A DNA stretch of 6,496 nucleotides from Solirubrobacterales bacterium (GTDB lineage: Bacteria > Actinomycetota > Thermoleophilia > Solirubrobacterales > Solirubrobacteraceae), in assembly GCA_003134675.1 (NCBI GenBank), contig PLBZ01000045.1:1-6496 (forward strand), given 5' to 3'. The notes beneath the pieces are model-generated. The model searched no databases and had not been told where the DNA came from. It was given only the letters and a program-made list of their open reading frames with translations. Position numbers and translations under genes: made by a program. Below are positions 6,150 to 6,496 of this stretch, one piece after another; the stretch's first letter is position 1; every line of letters begins with the position of its first letter.

Positions 6150-6287
6150 CCTCGCCGGGCCCTTCGTCGTCGCTCGAGTTGGGGCACGTCGATCACCTTA
6201 TTGGTCGGAGCGCAGGCCACGGAGGACAAGTAAATAAGATGCCGGGCCGCCCCGTCCACGTCGCTTTCGATCCAGGAGCCATCCTCC
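6150..6287. promoter_or_regulatory. Divergent intergenic region between polA and the ACT-domain gene
   Basis: These 138 bases must hold the promoters for the leftward polA operon and the rightward gene. Two short A/T-rich islands stand out: CCTTATTGG at 6196-6204 and AAGTAAATAAGAT at 6228-6240. TAAATA at 6231-6236 and TAAGAT at 6235-6240 could serve as plus-strand -10 elements, but neither has a good -35 at 16-18 bases. No hairpin, RNA gene or riboswitch is apparent. Confidence 0.4.
6274..6278 (+). promoter_or_regulatory. Ribosome binding site for the ACT-domain gene
   Basis: AGGAG is followed by a 9-base spacer and GTG at 6288-6290. This supports GTG 6288 as the start of the gene that runs off the window. 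Confidence 0.7.
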
Positions 6288-6496
6288 GTGAGCAGCCTCA
6301 CCCCAAGCGCGCAGTACCGCCTGACGATTCGCGTCGAGATCGACGAGGGCGCGGGCACGCTCGCGCAGCTGACCGGCGCGATCGGGGAGTCCGGGGGGAT
6401 GGTGGTGGCCGTTGACCCGATCGAGATGGACTCCGAGCACAGCGTGCGCGACATCGTCGTGGACGCCTCAGATCAGGAGCACTGGGAGCAGATCCT
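6288..6496 (+). CDS. ACT-domain N-terminus, probably NAD-dependent malic enzyme (5' part)
   Basis: The frame is open from GTG 6288 to the window end, giving 69 codons and part of another. The first residues (VSSLTPSAQYRLTIRVEID) lead into an ACT domain: strand YRLTIRVEI (9-17), the ligand-loop-like EGAGTLAQLTGAIGESGG (19-36), then strands VVAVDPIEM and VRDIVVDA, and DQEHWEQIL (61-69) starting the second helix. This opening closely resembles the extra N-terminal ACT domain known on actinobacterial NAD-dependent malic enzymes, which oxidatively decarboxylate malate to pyruvate. There the ACT domain is assumed to sense a small metabolite, often an amino acid. The catalytic part lies beyond the window, so another ACT-containing protein cannot be excluded. 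The start is supported by AGGAG 9 bases upstream. It is divergent from polA, with 138 bases between the starts. Confidence 0.75.
   Translation, partial: MSSLTPSAQYRLTIRVEIDEGAGTLAQLTGAIGESGGMVVAVDPIEMDSEHSVRDIVVDASDQEHWEQI

Noticed and set aside
5490..6233. A 247-codon plus-strand open frame antisense to the polA 5' end
   Set aside because: It lies opposite the highly conserved 5'-nuclease domain and shows Asp/Gly/Arg-rich shadow composition.
6146..6454. Minus-strand open frame upstream of polA
   Set aside because: It runs opposite the ACT-domain gene and overlaps the polA start in another frame, with no recognisable motif.

Overview
The window is a high-GC, densely coding stretch of ordinary chromosome. 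The GC-rich third codon positions, GTG starts, a Pol I with a degenerate proofreading domain, and a malic enzyme that begins with an ACT domain all suggest an Actinomycetota-type bacterium. A deep branch such as Thermoleophilia is possible, but that is a guess made without any database search.

Layout, left to right. (1) Bases 1-306, plus strand: the C-terminal end of a FAD-dependent oxidoreductase of geranylgeranyl-reductase type, cut by the window edge. (2) Bases 313-1509, minus strand: a complete FAD/NAD(P)-binding amine-oxidase or phytoene-desaturase-like flavoprotein that converges on gene 1. The two stop codons form the ends of one perfect 12-bp palindrome. (3) Bases 1510-1686: a divergent control region, richer in A/T than its surroundings, with an imperfect 12-bp inverted repeat around overlapping weak -10-like sequences for both directions. 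(4) Bases 1687-3063, plus strand: a MocR/GntR-type regulator, a winged helix fused to an aminotransferase fold with its PLP lysine intact. (5) Bases 3067-3510, minus strand: a small five-helix DMT transporter of the YdcZ family. It overlaps the end of polA by 4 bp (GTGA), so it is probably translationally coupled to it. (6) Bases 3507-6149, minus strand: complete polA (DNA polymerase I, 880 residues). (7) Bases 6150-6287: a short divergent intergenic region. (8) Bases 6288 to the window end, plus strand: the N-terminal ACT domain of a gene most like an actinobacterial NAD-dependent malic enzyme, cut by the window edge.

Two functional units can be inferred. The first is the flavoprotein and MocR pair, read from a shared divergent promoter region, in which the regulator probably controls both itself and the flavoprotein. 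The second is the polA-transporter operon, where the pairing looks positional rather than functional. I see no RNA gene, mobile element, CRISPR array or phage gene, and no clear new system. The observations most worth a second look are the tyrosine at the ddNTP-selectivity position of Pol I, its altered motif C and missing proofreading residues, and the inverted repeat beside the MocR gene.
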